A stretch of 64,000 nucleotides of DNA from Erwinia psidii (GTDB lineage Bacteria > Pseudomonadota > Gammaproteobacteria > Enterobacterales > Enterobacteriaceae): NCBI RefSeq assembly GCF_003846135.1, contig NZ_RHHM01000007.1:204285-268284 (forward strand), written 5' to 3'. The position numbers and the translations under genes were made by a program. The first letter of the stretch is position 1; each line of letters begins with the position of its first letter. Positions 9,945 to 19,591 of the stretch are shown here, one piece after another. A model generated the notes under the pieces. That model had not been told where the DNA came from. It saw only the letters and a list, made by a program, of their open reading frames with translations, and ran no database searches.

Positions 9945-10178
9945 ATGCCGCATATTAACGTAAGTTTTCATCAGGGTCCTGAAACACAGGTGGATCTTCA
10001 GGCACTCTCCTCAGCGCTCACCGAGGTTATCGTTGAAAAACTGGGGATTAACAGCCAGTTTGTCTCTGTCACCATCGAACCGGTGGATAAAAACAACTGG
10101 GCAGAACAGGTGCTGAAAAAATATATTCATCAGCCAAATTATCAGGTGATAAAACCCGTCAGCTATAAATATAAATAA
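9945..10178 (+). CDS. 4-oxalocrotonate-tautomerase-like small enzyme
   Basis: Encodes 77 residues starting MPHINVSFHQGPETQ; removal of Met would expose the catalytic N-terminal Pro of the tautomerase superfamily. The fold pattern fits the beta-alpha-beta subunits of 4-OT/PptA-type proteins, ending in a VEPVDKNNW-like stretch. It starts 17 bases after the glycosidase stop with GGAGC upstream, so it is the third gene of the NRPS transcript. I know of no tautomerase in the described five-gene minimycin set or in indABC; it might isomerise or open a piperidine-dione/oxazine intermediate, or be a passenger. Function is inferred from family and position only. Confidence 0.8.
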   Translation: MPHINVSFHQGPETQVDLQALSSALTEVIVEKLGINSQFVSVTIEPVDKNNWAEQVLKKYIHQPNYQVIKPVSYKYK

Positions 10179-10271
10179 GCGCCCGCTGGACTATGGGCGC
10201 GAAAATGTCACTTCTCTCAGCCTGAAGGCCACTTAAGCAATACAACCACCGCCGGGTTTAACGCCCGGCGG
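10179..10271. terminator. Two hairpins closing the cluster
   Basis: First hairpin: GCGCCC / GGGCGC (10179-10184 and 10195-10200), beginning at the tautomerase stop codon. Second: CCGCCGGG / CCCGGCGG (10249-10256 and 10264-10271), 8-bp stem, 7-base loop. Neither has a clear T-tract. They lie between convergent genes (tautomerase and the MscS-type channel) and could end both transcripts. Confidence 0.45.
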
Positions 10272-10312
10272 CGGCGTGCTACGACATACGGTGCCCGGCG
10301 ATAGTAACGGCG

Positions 10313-12751
10313 TTATGACTCAACGCTGTCATCCACCATCACCCGCTGGCCATTACGCTGCTCAAATATCATCGTCTGTGGCGAAGAGAGCGCCACGCCC
10401 TCTTTGCGCAAACGGGTAAGGATATCAAACAGCAGGTCGCTTTTCGCCCCTGAAACCTGACGCGGACTGGCAACGTTGCCCGTCACCGACAGCACAATCC
10501 CGGCAGGGATCAGATCCTTGAAGGTCACCGACGGCTCCGGCGTATCCAGAATGCGTTCGTTCTCAGTATAAACATCAAGCAGCAGCTGCCGCACCAGAAC
10601 CGGATCGATATCCAGCGGGAAGGTGAGCGTGATCGTGGCAACCCCCTGGGCATTCCCCATGGTGGCATTGCGCACATTCTGCGAAATAAACTGTGAATTA
10701 GGGACGATCACTGTCGAACGATCGCCAAGCTGAATTTCCGTGGCACGCACGTTGATACGCCGGATATCCCCTTCAATACCGCTGATACTGACCAGATCGC
10801 CCACTTTCACCGGCCGTTCCGTCAACAGGATCAAACCGGAAATAAAATTCTTCACAATCTCCTGCAAACCAAAACCGATACCTACCGACAGCGCACTGAC
10901 GATCCACGCCAGTTTGTTCCACTGTAGTCCCATGATGGAAAGCGCCAGCAGAAACACCAGCACATAACCCAGATTGCTGAACAGGGTAATAAGCGAAACG
11001 CGCATCCCCGCGTCCATGGTGGTTTTAGGCAGAAAATCCTGATCCAGCCAGCGTCTGGCGGAGCGTAACACATAGATGCCCACAATCAGACACAGCAGCG
11101 CATTCAGCACATGAGCCGGCACGATATTCAGCGTTTCCAGCCCCTTACCGCCCCAGAACTCAATGGCTTTCTGTACCAGTTCGATCGGCGTCCCGCTGCC
11201 AAAAGTGCCGTTCAGCAGGGCCATTGCCGCGACCAGCACCAGCAGGGTTTTGCCTGTTGCCCCCAACAGCGTCGCCACCTGCCCCAGATGCCGCGCATCC
11301 ACATTCAGTGAACGCTGAATACTTTTACCAGAGGCGTTATTGACGGAGAACAGGGTTTCACAGGCGTCTGCCACCAGCTGACTGAGAATATAGAAAGAGC
11401 CAAAAACGATGCCCATCCAGATCAGTTCATAACCCAGAAAACGGGCCAGTGCGATATAGCCAACCACCAGCGCCAGTAAAATCGCCACCCCGAAAAGCGT
11501 GATGGCCATCTGGATCAACCCAACCAGGGTAGAACGGGCTTCCGACTGCCCCCCGGCAAGAATGATTTTGCGGCGAACGCGCTTGACGCGAAAGCTGATT
11601 GACAGCGCCGTTGCGCCGATAAAGAACGCGGTCACGCCACTCGCCAGCACCGTGGTGCCAACGCTGGTATTGGCGCTGTTATTAAGGATTTCCAGCATCT
11701 GAAAAACAAACACCAGCCCGGCCGTCAGGGGAGGAAAGGGTTTCAGCGCCAGCGCCACCTGGTTGGAGATATTCGGCAAGCGCCAGGAGGGGCGCCGCGT
11801 GGAGAGAAACGCCCTACCCAGTCCGGCAATCAGCCCACAGAAAATACTGAGTCCAACCAGTTTGTCGACAAAGGAGCGAACATCATCCACTACTTCGTCA
11901 TGTCGGGTGAAGGCCAGACTCAGGAAATTAAAAGCCAGCACCACCGCCGCCAGCGTGGTCATCGCCACAGCAGCAGCAAGGAAGCTACGGCGCAGGCGAC
12001 CTTCCGGCAGCAGATGGATCCCCACCCAGGCGAGAAATTCTTCCAGATAACGCCGCCCCTGAGTGGCAACCAGGATAGCCAACATCACCCAAATTACGGT
12101 ACCCAGACGCCAGCCAGGCTGCCAGGAGAGCACCGCAGCACTGCCAATTTCGCTAATAAAGCCACCGATTCTGACGCCATCATCACTCTCGGTGTTAAAC
12201 ATCGGTGACCAGAAACGGGGACCAAAAATACTGCCGGCATTGAGCGCCAGCTGCGTTTTCAATCCTTCGCGGCGGAGATTAATGATTTGCGCGGAGAGAT
12301 TGACAGCCCCACTTTTGATCGACTCAGCCTGCTGGATCTGATCGTCCATTTTCGCTTTCTGGCTTTCCAGATTTTTACGCTTGCTGGTGACCTCAGCGGT
12401 TTCTTTGACGCCACTGTCGGCTTTAGGTGCCGGCCCCAGCACCCCCAACTGTGCCTGCAACTGTGCCAGCTTAGGCGTAATACCCTGTATCAGTGTGTCG
12501 GCGTCACCGGAAAGTTCGAGCGCCATATCATTGAGCGACGAAAGACGGCTGTCATTGGTTTCGCCTGAGACCTGCTGCTTTATTTTATCCAGGACTTTCT
12601 GCATCTTTGGCAGTTCGACCGACGCATTGACCTTCACCGGGGCTTCACCGGTTTGCTGGCTGGCCTCTTCGCTGGCAGCCTGTACCATTCCCGGTGAGAG
12701 GAACATCAGGACCAGCAAACAGAGGCGAAAGAAGTTTCGTAAATCAGACAT
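10313..12751 (-). CDS. MscS-family mechanosensitive channel with DUF3772-type N-terminus
   Basis: Encodes 812 residues. A signal peptide (to about residue 25, VQAA/SEEA) is followed by a periplasmic helical, Lys/Gln-rich region to about 190 (DUF3772-like), then roughly ten membrane helices and a C-terminal MscS module. The pore-lining helix and beta-domain are recognisable: WIVSALSVGIGFGLQEIVKNFISGLILLTERPVKVGD, then GDRSTVIVPNSQFISQNVRN. Such large MscS relatives release solutes on hypo-osmotic shock. It is longer than YbiO and shorter than MscK/MscM, so I give no symbol. It is monocistronic, convergent with the cluster, and its start has a weak GGAA site. Confidence 0.85.
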   Translation of the reverse strand: MSDLRNFFRLCLLVLMFLSPGMVQAASEEASQQTGEAPVKVNASVELPKMQKVLDKIKQQVSGETNDSRLSSLNDMALELSGDADTLIQGITPKLAQLQAQLGVLGPAPKADSGVKETAEVTSKRKNLESQKAKMDDQIQQAESIKSGAVNLSAQIINLRREGLKTQLALNAGSIFGPRFWSPMFNTESDDGVRIGGFISEIGSAAVLSWQPGWRLGTVIWVMLAILVATQGRRYLEEFLAWVGIHLLPEGRLRRSFLAAAVAMTTLAAVVLAFNFLSLAFTRHDEVVDDVRSFVDKLVGLSIFCGLIAGLGRAFLSTRRPSWRLPNISNQVALALKPFPPLTAGLVFVFQMLEILNNSANTSVGTTVLASGVTAFFIGATALSISFRVKRVRRKIILAGGQSEARSTLVGLIQMAITLFGVAILLALVVGYIALARFLGYELIWMGIVFGSFYILSQLVADACETLFSVNNASGKSIQRSLNVDARHLGQVATLLGATGKTLLVLVAAMALLNGTFGSGTPIELVQKAIEFWGGKGLETLNIVPAHVLNALLCLIVGIYVLRSARRWLDQDFLPKTTMDAGMRVSLITLFSNLGYVLVFLLALSIMGLQWNKLAWIVSALSVGIGFGLQEIVKNFISGLILLTERPVKVGDLVSISGIEGDIRRINVRATEIQLGDRSTVIVPNSQFISQNVRNATMGNAQGVATITLTFPLDIDPVLVRQLLLDVYTENERILDTPEPSVTFKDLIPAGIVLSVTGNVASPRQVSGAKSDLLFDILTRLRKEGVALSSPQTMIFEQRNGQRVMVDDSVES

Positions 12752-12850
12752 GAAAAGTTCCGAATAAAAACAAGATCGCTAAATGCCCACACCCGAAAAC
12801 CGGGTGCCCGTTGCCGTGCTTATCCTGCCTGGCAGGACAGGAAAGATGAA

Positions 12851-13792
12851 TTATTCAATGACATCGGCGGCACCGTCATTACTGACCATCTCGGCCGCCT
12901 TTTGCTTTTTATAGCTCAGTGCGGCAGCCGGAACCGGAGATATTTTGCCGGTTTCCAGCCAGTTACGCAGACGGTTGGCGTCAGCAAAATGGGTATATTT
13001 TCCAAACGCATCCATCACCACCAGCGCCACCGGGCGCTGATTAATCACCGTGCGCATCACCAGACAATGTCCCGCCTGGTTGGTGAACCCGGTCTTGGTC
13101 AGCTGGATATTCCAGTCCGGCCGGTACACCAGATGATTGGTGTTACGGAATGGCAGAGTGTAGTTCGGCGTTCTGAAAGTCGCCATCTGCTCATGGGTGG
13201 TACTGAGTTGTCCAATCAGCGGGTAACGTTTGGTGGCAATCAGCAGCTTCGTCAGGTCCCGCGCGGTGGAAACATTCAGGGTCGACAGTCCGGTTGGCTC
13301 CACATAGCGGGTATTTTTCATCCCCAGCGCATGCGCTTTGGCGTTCATCGCGCGAATAAAAGCGTCATATCCTCCCGGATAGTGATGGGCCAGACTGGCC
13401 GCCGCACGGTTTTCCGACGACATCAGGGCCAGCAGCATCATATTTTTACGGCTGATTTCGCTGTGGAGCCGCACGCGGGAATAAACGCCGCGCATCTCCG
13501 CCGTGTGGCTGATGTCGACATTCAGCATCTCATCCAACGGCTGGTGCGCATCCAGCGCCACCATTACCGTCATGATTTTGGTAATGGACGCCATCGGGCG
13601 GACCAGATCGGGGTGGCTGGCATAGATCACGTTATTGTTGTTCAGATCGACGATCATTGCGCTGCCAGAGGCGATCTCCGGCTGGCTGGCCGGCGCCGTC
13701 TGACGCGGGCTGGCGATGGCCTGGTGCAGGAAAACAGCACCAAAGACAAGTAAAATCAGATTGAGAAGCGACAGGTGAATTTTTGCAGGCAT
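12851..13792 (-). CDS. pbpG: D-alanyl-D-alanine endopeptidase PbpG (PBP7)
   Basis: Encodes 313 residues very similar to E. coli PbpG. The penicilloyl-serine transferase motifs are present: SITK at 69-72 (catalytic Ser69), SEN at 126-128 and KTG at 233-235. An N-terminal signal peptide (to about residue 28) places it in the periplasm, where PBP7 cuts D-Ala-mDAP cross-links in murein. The start MPAKIH at 13792 aligns with E. coli; longer in-frame starts at 13822 and 13855 would add a non-conserved basic tail. E. coli order is bglX-dld-pbpG-yohC-yohD; dld and yohC are not seen here. Confidence 0.95.
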   Translation of the reverse strand: MPAKIHLSLLNLILLVFGAVFLHQAIASPRQTAPASQPEIASGSAMIVDLNNNNVIYASHPDLVRPMASITKIMTVMVALDAHQPLDEMLNVDISHTAEMRGVYSRVRLHSEISRKNMMLLALMSSENRAAASLAHHYPGGYDAFIRAMNAKAHALGMKNTRYVEPTGLSTLNVSTARDLTKLLIATKRYPLIGQLSTTHEQMATFRTPNYTLPFRNTNHLVYRPDWNIQLTKTGFTNQAGHCLVMRTVINQRPVALVVMDAFGKYTHFADANRLRNWLETGKISPVPAAALSYKKQKAAEMVSNDGAADVIE

Positions 13793-14150
13793 TTTAAAAA
13801 ACTTAACCGGGTAGTGAGTCATGTGCAGCCTGGCTGCACGCCGCCACCGCACCATTGAGGTTCCACGGGGCTGACCTGCGCATCATACGCCGGATATTCA
13901 GTAAGTTCCTAAAGGTTATTCGTTTCTGAGCGTTAATGGACTGTTACTGACAGGACGCAATGAGGCAGACAACCCACCCCGGTGCCGATCGGCGAACTCA
14001 AATTCTGTCGTGTTGCTGACAGAACAGAATAAACGTTTTTCCCCAATAAATAGCAGACCTTGGTCTGGTGGCCAGATCGTCCATTTAATTTTCAATAAAG
14101 GTTAATGCTGAAAAAAAATAATTATGCGGCCCTGAGACCGCGAGGTAAGT
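13793..14150. other. Intergenic region upstream of pbpG
   Basis: No gene seen. It contains a small hairpin, TTCTGTC (14003-14009) and GACAGAA (14018-14024) with an 8-base loop, of unknown role. pbpG reads leftward out of this region and the gene at 14151-14597 reads leftward into it. Confidence 0.5.
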
Positions 14151-14597
14151 TTAGTGGGGTTGAAATCTGAAAATAAAGCGAGTTTCTCCATCATGTAAAG
14201 GTACTAATATACAGCCGACCTCTCCAGACTCTTTCGCGTTATTCCTGAATTTCAGATCAAAGTGGAAATTGCTGTCAATGCGTCCGGTAATGGTAAATTC
14301 TGAATCAACAACTTCTGAGCCATTCTCCAAAACGTCCTCAATAAGGTATTCAAACTGCTGTGCCGAAAGGGGGTGGCGAGCGCGGTTGCCCCGGACATCG
14401 ACAAATTCAACCATTGAGGCAATCATTCTGAACCGGGTGGTTTTCGCCTCCCGAAATTTCGCAATGATGCTGTTAAAAAAATCCTGAGTAACTCTTTTCA
14501 TCAATGGCTGCTGACGACCAATTAAATTGGCAGATATTTTACCGAACTCAGACATAACTTCAAATACAGGTGCATTGCTTTTAGTATTTTCTTCCAT
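14151..14597 (-). CDS. Conserved-looking protein of unknown function
   Basis: Encodes 148 residues, soluble, without signal peptide or membrane segment. The N-terminal half looks helical (SEFGKISANLIGRQQPLMKRVTQDFFNSIIAKFREAK); the C-terminal half alternates hydrophobic and polar residues as in beta-strands (EFTITGRIDSNFHFDLKFRN, VGCILVPLHDGETRFIFRF). The start has a strong AAGGGG eight bases upstream. I do not recognise the family. It stands alone: pbpG is 350 bases downstream on the same strand and a repeat-rich gap lies upstream. Confidence 0.6.
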   Translation of the reverse strand: MEENTKSNAPVFEVMSEFGKISANLIGRQQPLMKRVTQDFFNSIIAKFREAKTTRFRMIASMVEFVDVRGNRARHPLSAQQFEYLIEDVLENGSEVVDSEFTITGRIDSNFHFDLKFRNNAKESGEVGCILVPLHDGETRFIFRFQPH

Positions 14598-15625
14598 TTT
14601 TATTGCCCCTTCATGTTGAATTAATTACTTTCTCAGACATATTCAAATCGCGCGTAAAAACACCGTAACCGGTATAAAGCTGGTTTGCCTGGTATTATTT
14701 CCTGTATATAAGTGTAAACTTTTTAAGCGAAACGATTTCTATTTCAGAAAACCCTCAGAGCCTGTCCCACCAGACGTCATTGCCGTAGGCATTGCCCCTC
14801 CCTCGCGGACAGCGGAATACAACCTGCATTTAAACGCCCCAAACAGGTGAGCGGAGCGAGCAGACCGAGGCGGACAGCGCGCAGATGAGGATGTCGGGCG
14901 CTGCTCTGGGCCAAAATGGCAGGTAAACAGGACCTGATGGGACGGGCGTCAGGCGCGCGTGACTGAACCGCAGCGGAATGAAAAGGGCCTCTGATAAGGC
15001 GTTGTTTAGCAAAACAAACCAGGCGGAAACAACAGGCGGGCGGTTCTGCTCATTAACCGGTTGAAACAACACCCGACGTTCCGGGCAATCAGCCTGATGC
15101 TCCGTAGTGGATTCATCACGCAGAACCGTTTTGGCCGTTGCTCCACGCCAGCATTCACAACATCATCAGTGCCGTTCACGGCTGGCATGTACCGGGCATT
15201 TTATCAACATCACCATTCTGTTTCCTGTTGGTCCACAGGCACTGAAAAAAGTGCAGCGATATCAGGCGCATTTATTGGGTAGCGGTCTATGATATTTATG
15301 GACATGACTCACCTGCAATAAAACCAGGGTGTCGTATTCTCCCGCACTCAGAATGCGCCAGACCTCTCGCGGCCGCAGGCATACCCGCGGCGACAAAGGC
15401 GGTAACAGGCGGACGGTTTGTTTATAAAAACGGCTAAACCGTTCATTTTTACGCTGCCATAACGCCGGACAATCAGCTTAATGTCCCTGAAATTACCGCT
15501 GCCTGCGCATTTTATACCCCGGCGTTGTCTGGTGAATACTTTGCAGTAAAAAAGATCGGGCGGCAGGAGAAACGGCAGAGTTCACAAGCCGGAGCGGCTT
15601 TCCAAAGCCACAGGAGAAAGGACGA
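14598..15625. other. 1-kb gap with a MITE-like repeat and no convincing gene
   Basis: Short open frames here have neither ribosome sites nor natural composition. The left part holds a MITE-like element (14758-14952, listed separately). The stretch 15000-15540 looks like decayed mobile or duplicated DNA: short similar phrases recur, such as CAATCAGCCTGATG near 15090 and CAATCAGCTTAATG near 15470. yohD begins at 15626. Confidence 0.5.
14758..14952. repeat. MITE-like element, copy 1
   Basis: The left end GAGCCTGTCCCACCAGACG (from 14758) and right end ACCTGATGGGACGGGCGTC (to about 14950) are imperfect inverted repeats. Both ends, and the inner phrase CAAAATGGCAGGTAAA, resemble those of the element at 56539-56682. 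This copy is about 50 bases longer, mainly in the middle. No coding capacity. The exact right boundary is uncertain by a few bases. Confidence 0.6.
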
Positions 15626-16216
15626 ATGGATGTTAATCATCTGATTACACAATATGGTTATCTGGCACTGTTTCTCGGCTGCCTGGCAGAGGGTGAAACC
15701 TTCACTCTGCTGGGCGGCGTGGCAGCCCATCAGGGACTGCTGAAGTACGATCTGGTACTGCTGACAGTCGCCCTGGGCGGTATTCTGGGGGATATCGCCC
15801 TGTTTTTTGTCGGCCGCTATTATGGTACAGCCGTTCTGAAGCGGTTCAGGAAACATCAGCCACAGATTGCCCGCGCTAACAGGCTGATTCGTAAACGGCC
15901 AGCGCTGTTTGTCACCGGCGTACGTTTTATGTACGGCCTGCGCATTATCGGACCGGTCATTATCGGTGCCAGTCGGCTGAAGCCGCAAAAATTCCTGCTG
16001 TTTAATCTGATTGGCGCGGTTTTCTGGGCGTTGATTTTTGTCTCACTTGGCTATGTGGGTGGACAGGTCATCGCTCCCTGGCTGCACACGCTGGACCAGC
16101 ATCTGAAACCGCTGTTCTGGCTGGTACTGATAGGGGTGCTGGTCTGGCTGATACGCCGCTATGTTAAGCATCGTTCAGACCGTCGGGAGGATGAACAGGA
16201 CAGCCAGACGGGGTAA
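15626..16216 (+). CDS. yohD: DedA-family membrane protein YohD
   Basis: Encodes 196 residues closely matching E. coli YohD from the first residues (MDVNHLITQYGYLALFLGCLAEGETFTLLGG). DedA hallmarks are present: the acidic E(G)E near residue 22, the R-x3-FxRYxY-like GVRFMYGLRIIGP segment near 105-120, and several membrane helices. DedA proteins act as lipid flippases or scramblases or affect proton-motive force. GGAGAAAGG upstream gives a good ribosome site. The short gap to the GH15 gene (66 bases) suggests co-transcription. Confidence 0.93.
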   Translation: MDVNHLITQYGYLALFLGCLAEGETFTLLGGVAAHQGLLKYDLVLLTVALGGILGDIALFFVGRYYGTAVLKRFRKHQPQIARANRLIRKRPALFVTGVRFMYGLRIIGPVIIGASRLKPQKFLLFNLIGAVFWALIFVSLGYVGGQVIAPWLHTLDQHLKPLFWLVLIGVLVWLIRRYVKHRSDRREDEQDSQTG

Positions 16217-16281
16217 ACCACGCGCTGCGTCTGTCCGCTATATCTGTCCGTCATCTGTTGCACCAACCGGGAGAGAAAAGC

Positions 16282-18096
16282 ATGAGTGAGATAATACGTC
16301 GGATTGACGATCACGGCGTCATTGGCGACCTGCGCACCTGTGCATTGATTGCCAGCGATGGCACCATTGATTATTTCTGCTGGCCCAATCTGGACAGTCC
16401 AGCAGTGTTTACCGCACTGCTGGACAGCGATGACGCAGGCATGTTTTCGGTGGCACCGCACTGGCAGGAGGTCCGCCGTCAGCAAATCTATCTGCCAGAT
16501 ACCACCGTGCTACAAACCCGCTGGCTGGCAGAACAGGGCGTGGCAGAAATGACCGACTATATGCCGGTATATGCCAGTGAAGATTCCACTCCGTGCATTG
16601 TCCGCCGGATCCACATGGTCGATGGTGAAACAACCTTTACCCTGCGCTGTGCGCCGGTACATGACTATGCCAGAGCCACCACCGTGGCCCACCTGCAACA
16701 AAATAGCGTTCTGTTCAGTGCCGACCGGCAGCCGGTCCTCAGGCTTTACGGTGAAGTGGATTTTACGGTACAGGGCGGCGTCGCCACCGCTCAGTTTACG
16801 CTGAAAGCGGGCGAACGGCAGGAATTCATTTTTGGCGCTGCCGACGGGAAGCACCCGGATCGGCCCAGCAGCGAAAAGTGCTTTCAGGAGACATTGCATT
16901 TCTGGCGAAGCTGGAGCGCCCGCAGCACCTGGCGCGGTCGCTGGCGGGAGATGGTCAACCGCTCTGCCCTGACGCTGAAGCTGTTAACCTCCCGCCGGCA
17001 CGGTTCGGTCGCGGCGGCGGCCACTTTTGGCCTGCCGGAAACATTGGGAGGCGAACGCAACTGGGACTATCGTGCCAGCTGGATACGCGATGCTTCATTC
17101 AGCATGTACGCGCTGATGCGTCTTGGCTATGTCGATGAGGTGCGCGATTTTACCCGCTGGGTGGGGCGTTGCGTTGAAAACAGCCACCATGAGGTGCAAA
17201 AATTACAGGTAATGTACCGTCTGGACAGCGGCACCGAGCTACAGGAGAGTGAATTACTGAATCTGTCTGGCTACGCCGGTTCCGCGCCGGTGAGGATCGG
17301 TAATGACGCCTCGCGGCAGTCGCAACTGGATATTTACGGCGAACTGATGGACGCCATTTATCTGGCCAATAAATACGGGGAGGCCATCTCCCACCGGGGC
17401 TGGGATCACATCTGCAAAATGATCGATTATGTCAGTGAAAACTGGCATCAGGCCGATGCCGGGATTTGGGAGATGCGGGGTGAGCCTCAGCATTTCCTGC
17501 ACTCCCGGCTGATGTGCTGGGTGGCGATGGACCGCGCTATCCGGCTGGCGGGTAAGCGCTCCCTCCCCTTTCCCCACCAACGCTGGTGCGAGGTACGTGA
17601 CCGGATAAGCGAGGATATCTGGCACAACTTCAGGAACCCCACGCAAGGGCATTTTACCGCCACCCGTCACGGTGATTCTGTCGATGCCTCAATGTTACTG
17701 ATGCCGCTGGTGCGCTTTGTCAGCGCAACCGATCCCGACTGGCTGGCCACGCTTGATACCATTGAAGCGCAGCTGGTCAGCGGTGGTATGGTGCGGCGAT
17801 ATAAGCAGGATGAAACCCCCGCTGACGCGCTGTCTGGTGAGGAAGGCGCTTTCGTGGCCTGCTCGTTCTGGTATGTCGAATGCCTGGCGCGGGCGGGGCG
17901 GGTACATGACGCGCACGTTGAATTCGCAAAGCTGTTGAGCCATGCCAGTCCGTTGGGACTCTATGCGGAGGAGTTCGATCATCAGGGTTATGCGCTGGGT
18001 AATACCCCGCAGGCATTGAGTCATCTGGCCCTGATTAGCGCGGCCTTTTTCCTCAACCGTAAGCTGGACGGCGACGACCCGCTCTGGCAACCCTGA
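16282..18096 (+). CDS. Glycoside hydrolase family 15 protein (glucoamylase/trehalase-like)
   Basis: Encodes 604 residues. An N-terminal GH15 beta-domain ([39 protein letters not shown]) is followed by an (alpha/alpha)6 barrel with the family signatures [14 protein letters not shown] (around residue 255) and, near the C-terminus, [23 protein letters not shown]. Bacterial proteins of this size act on alpha-glucans or trehalose. No signal peptide is visible, so it is probably cytoplasmic. The ATG at 16282 has GGGAGAG upstream and is preferred over the one at 16258. It follows yohD on the same strand. Substrate cannot be read from the sequence. Confidence 0.88.
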   Translation: MSEIIRRIDDHGVIGDLRTCALIASDGTIDYFCWPNLDSPAVFTALLDSDDAGMFSVAPHWQEVRRQQIYLPDTTVLQTRWLAEQGVAEMTDYMPVYASEDSTPCIVRRIHMVDGETTFTLRCAPVHDYARATTVAHLQQNSVLFSADRQPVLRLYGEVDFTVQGGVATAQFTLKAGERQEFIFGAADGKHPDRPSSEKCFQETLHFWRSWSARSTWRGRWREMVNRSALTLKLLTSRRHGSVAAAATFGLPETLGGERNWDYRASWIRDASFSMYALMRLGYVDEVRDFTRWVGRCVENSHHEVQKLQVMYRLDSGTELQESELLNLSGYAGSAPVRIGNDASRQSQLDIYGELMDAIYLANKYGEAISHRGWDHICKMIDYVSENWHQADAGIWEMRGEPQHFLHSRLMCWVAMDRAIRLAGKRSLPFPHQRWCEVRDRISEDIWHNFRNPTQGHFTATRHGDSVDASMLLMPLVRFVSATDPDWLATLDTIEAQLVSGGMVRRYKQDETPADALSGEEGAFVACSFWYVECLARAGRVHDAHVEFAKLLSHASPLGLYAEEFDHQGYALGNTPQALSHLALISAAFFLNRKLDGDDPLWQP

Positions 18097-18181
18097 AGAC
18101 AAAATGTCCCTATTTACCGTGCCGTACCAGTTTTTACAGAAAATTCTGGGTAAATATAGGGCCACAGAGGCAAATCACGGT

Positions 18182-18210
18182 TTATTCCTGTCGGATTATG
18201 ACCATATAAT
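18182..18210 (+). promoter_or_regulatory. Promoter candidate for the L,D-transpeptidase gene
   Basis: A perfect -10 box TATAAT at 18205-18210, with TTATTC 17 bases upstream as a poor -35. It lies 71 bases before the chosen start, after the GH15 gene. Confidence 0.45.
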
Positions 18211-18280
18211 GTGCATCCGGTCACACCTGCCGGTACAGGTTTATTTATCCACCGATCACATGGCGCTTTACCTGAAAAAT

Positions 18281-19489
18281 ATGAAAAAGAGCATCCGCGC
18301 ATTAGCCGCTTTAGCCCTGGCCGTGACGGCATACAGCCAGTCAGCCTCAGCCATTGTTTACTCCCTGCCTGCGGCAAACAGTCGTCTGATTGGTGAGAAT
18401 ATTGAAATCACCCTGCCTCAGGACAACAAATTGCCGCTTGAGGCCTTCGCTGCCCAGTATCAGATGGGCCTGAGCAACATGCTGGAGGCCAACCCAGGCG
18501 TGGATGTTTATCTGCCGAAAGGCGGATCCAAACTGGTTATCCCCCAGCAACTGCTCCTGCCTGACGCCCCGCGCGAGGGCATCGTGATCAACAGTGCGGA
18601 AATGCGCCTTTATTACTATCCGAAAGGCACCAAAACCGTGGTAGTACTGCCAGTTGGCGTCGGTGAACTGGGTAAAGATACGCCAATCAGCTGGACCACC
18701 AAAGTAGAGCGGAAAAAAGACGGTCCAACCTGGACGCCAACCAAAAAAATGCATGAAGACGCGGCAGCAGCAGGTGCACCACTACCCGCCTACTTCCCGG
18801 CCGGCCCGGATAACCCCATGGGCCTGTATGCGCTCTATATTGGTCGCCTGTATGCCATCCACGGCACTAACGCCAACTTCGGTATCGGCTTGCGCGTCAG
18901 CCACGGCTGTGTCCGCCTGCGTGCGGATGATATTAAATGGCTGTTTGACAATGTTCCTGCCGGTACCCGGGTGCAGTTTATCGATCAGCCGATCAAAGCC
19001 TCCGTTGAGCCGGATGGTTCCCGTCTGGTGGAAGTGCATAATCCCCTTTCCCAGACTCAGGAGCAGTTTAACTCCCGTGAGCCTGTTCCACTGAGCATCA
19101 CCCCGGTAGTGAATAAAGTGGTCAGCGATGCGAGCGTCGACAGCGCCACGCTGGATAATGCCCTGAAGACCCGTAGCGGTATGCCGGTTAAACTCAATAC
19201 CGGCGCTGACGACCGCTTTGGCAAACCGGTTGCCGCACCGCAGACACAAGGTGCTCAGCCCGGCGAAGAACCGATGACTCCGGTGACTGGCCAGGGAGCA
19301 AACCCGGTTGAAAACAGTGCGCCTGCGGACAGCCAGGCTCCACAGGCCACCGATGGGCAACAACAGGCTCCGGCCGCGGCCACGCCAGACGGTAGTTTTG
19401 TGGCCCCCAGCCAGCCTGGCCCGGTTTACGAAAGCACCCCTGACGCTGACAGTTCCAAAACCACCACCGGCACTGACGGCCAGCAGTAA
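18281..19489 (+). CDS. erfK: L,D-transpeptidase, ErfK/LdtA-like, with long Pro/Gln-rich tail
   Basis: Encodes 402 residues: signal peptide ([20 protein letters not shown], cut near residue 23), a LysM-like segment ([19 protein letters not shown]), then the YkuD catalytic domain with HGTNANFG and SHGCVR (nucleophile Cys210). The core follows E. coli ErfK (LdtA) rather than YbiS or YnhG; these enzymes attach Braun lipoprotein to murein. After about residue 310 comes a roughly 90-residue low-complexity tail rich in Pro, Gln, Ala and Thr, longer than in E. coli ErfK. The start at 18281 gives a compact signal peptide; the ATG at 18260 is possible. A strong terminator follows. Confidence 0.88.
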   Translation: MKKSIRALAALALAVTAYSQSASAIVYSLPAANSRLIGENIEITLPQDNKLPLEAFAAQYQMGLSNMLEANPGVDVYLPKGGSKLVIPQQLLLPDAPREGIVINSAEMRLYYYPKGTKTVVVLPVGVGELGKDTPISWTTKVERKKDGPTWTPTKKMHEDAAAAGAPLPAYFPAGPDNPMGLYALYIGRLYAIHGTNANFGIGLRVSHGCVRLRADDIKWLFDNVPAGTRVQFIDQPIKASVEPDGSRLVEVHNPLSQTQEQFNSREPVPLSITPVVNKVVSDASVDSATLDNALKTRSGMPVKLNTGADDRFGKPVAAPQTQGAQPGEEPMTPVTGQGANPVENSAPADSQAPQATDGQQQAPAAATPDGSFVAPSQPGPVYESTPDADSSKTTTGTDGQQ

Positions 19490-19521
19490 GACAGCCCTCA
19501 GGTAATCCGTTGGTTAAAAGT

Positions 19522-19551
19522 AAAAGCCACCTTCCCCGGAAGGTGGCTTTT
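19522..19551 (+). terminator. Strong intrinsic terminator after erfK
   Basis: Perfect 14-bp stem AAAAGCCACCTTCC / GGAAGGTGGCTTTT with a 2-base loop, 32 bases after the stop. The A- and T-flanks make it bidirectional. Confidence 0.9.
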
Positions 19552-19591
19552 GACAATGCCCTCTGAAAGGGGGTCTGTTGTCAATTTTCGA

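Noticed and set aside
15000..15540. Overlapping short frames and repeated phrases between the MITE and yohD
   Set aside because: No ribosome sites or domains; the repetition is too weak to define a repeat family or CRISPR array.
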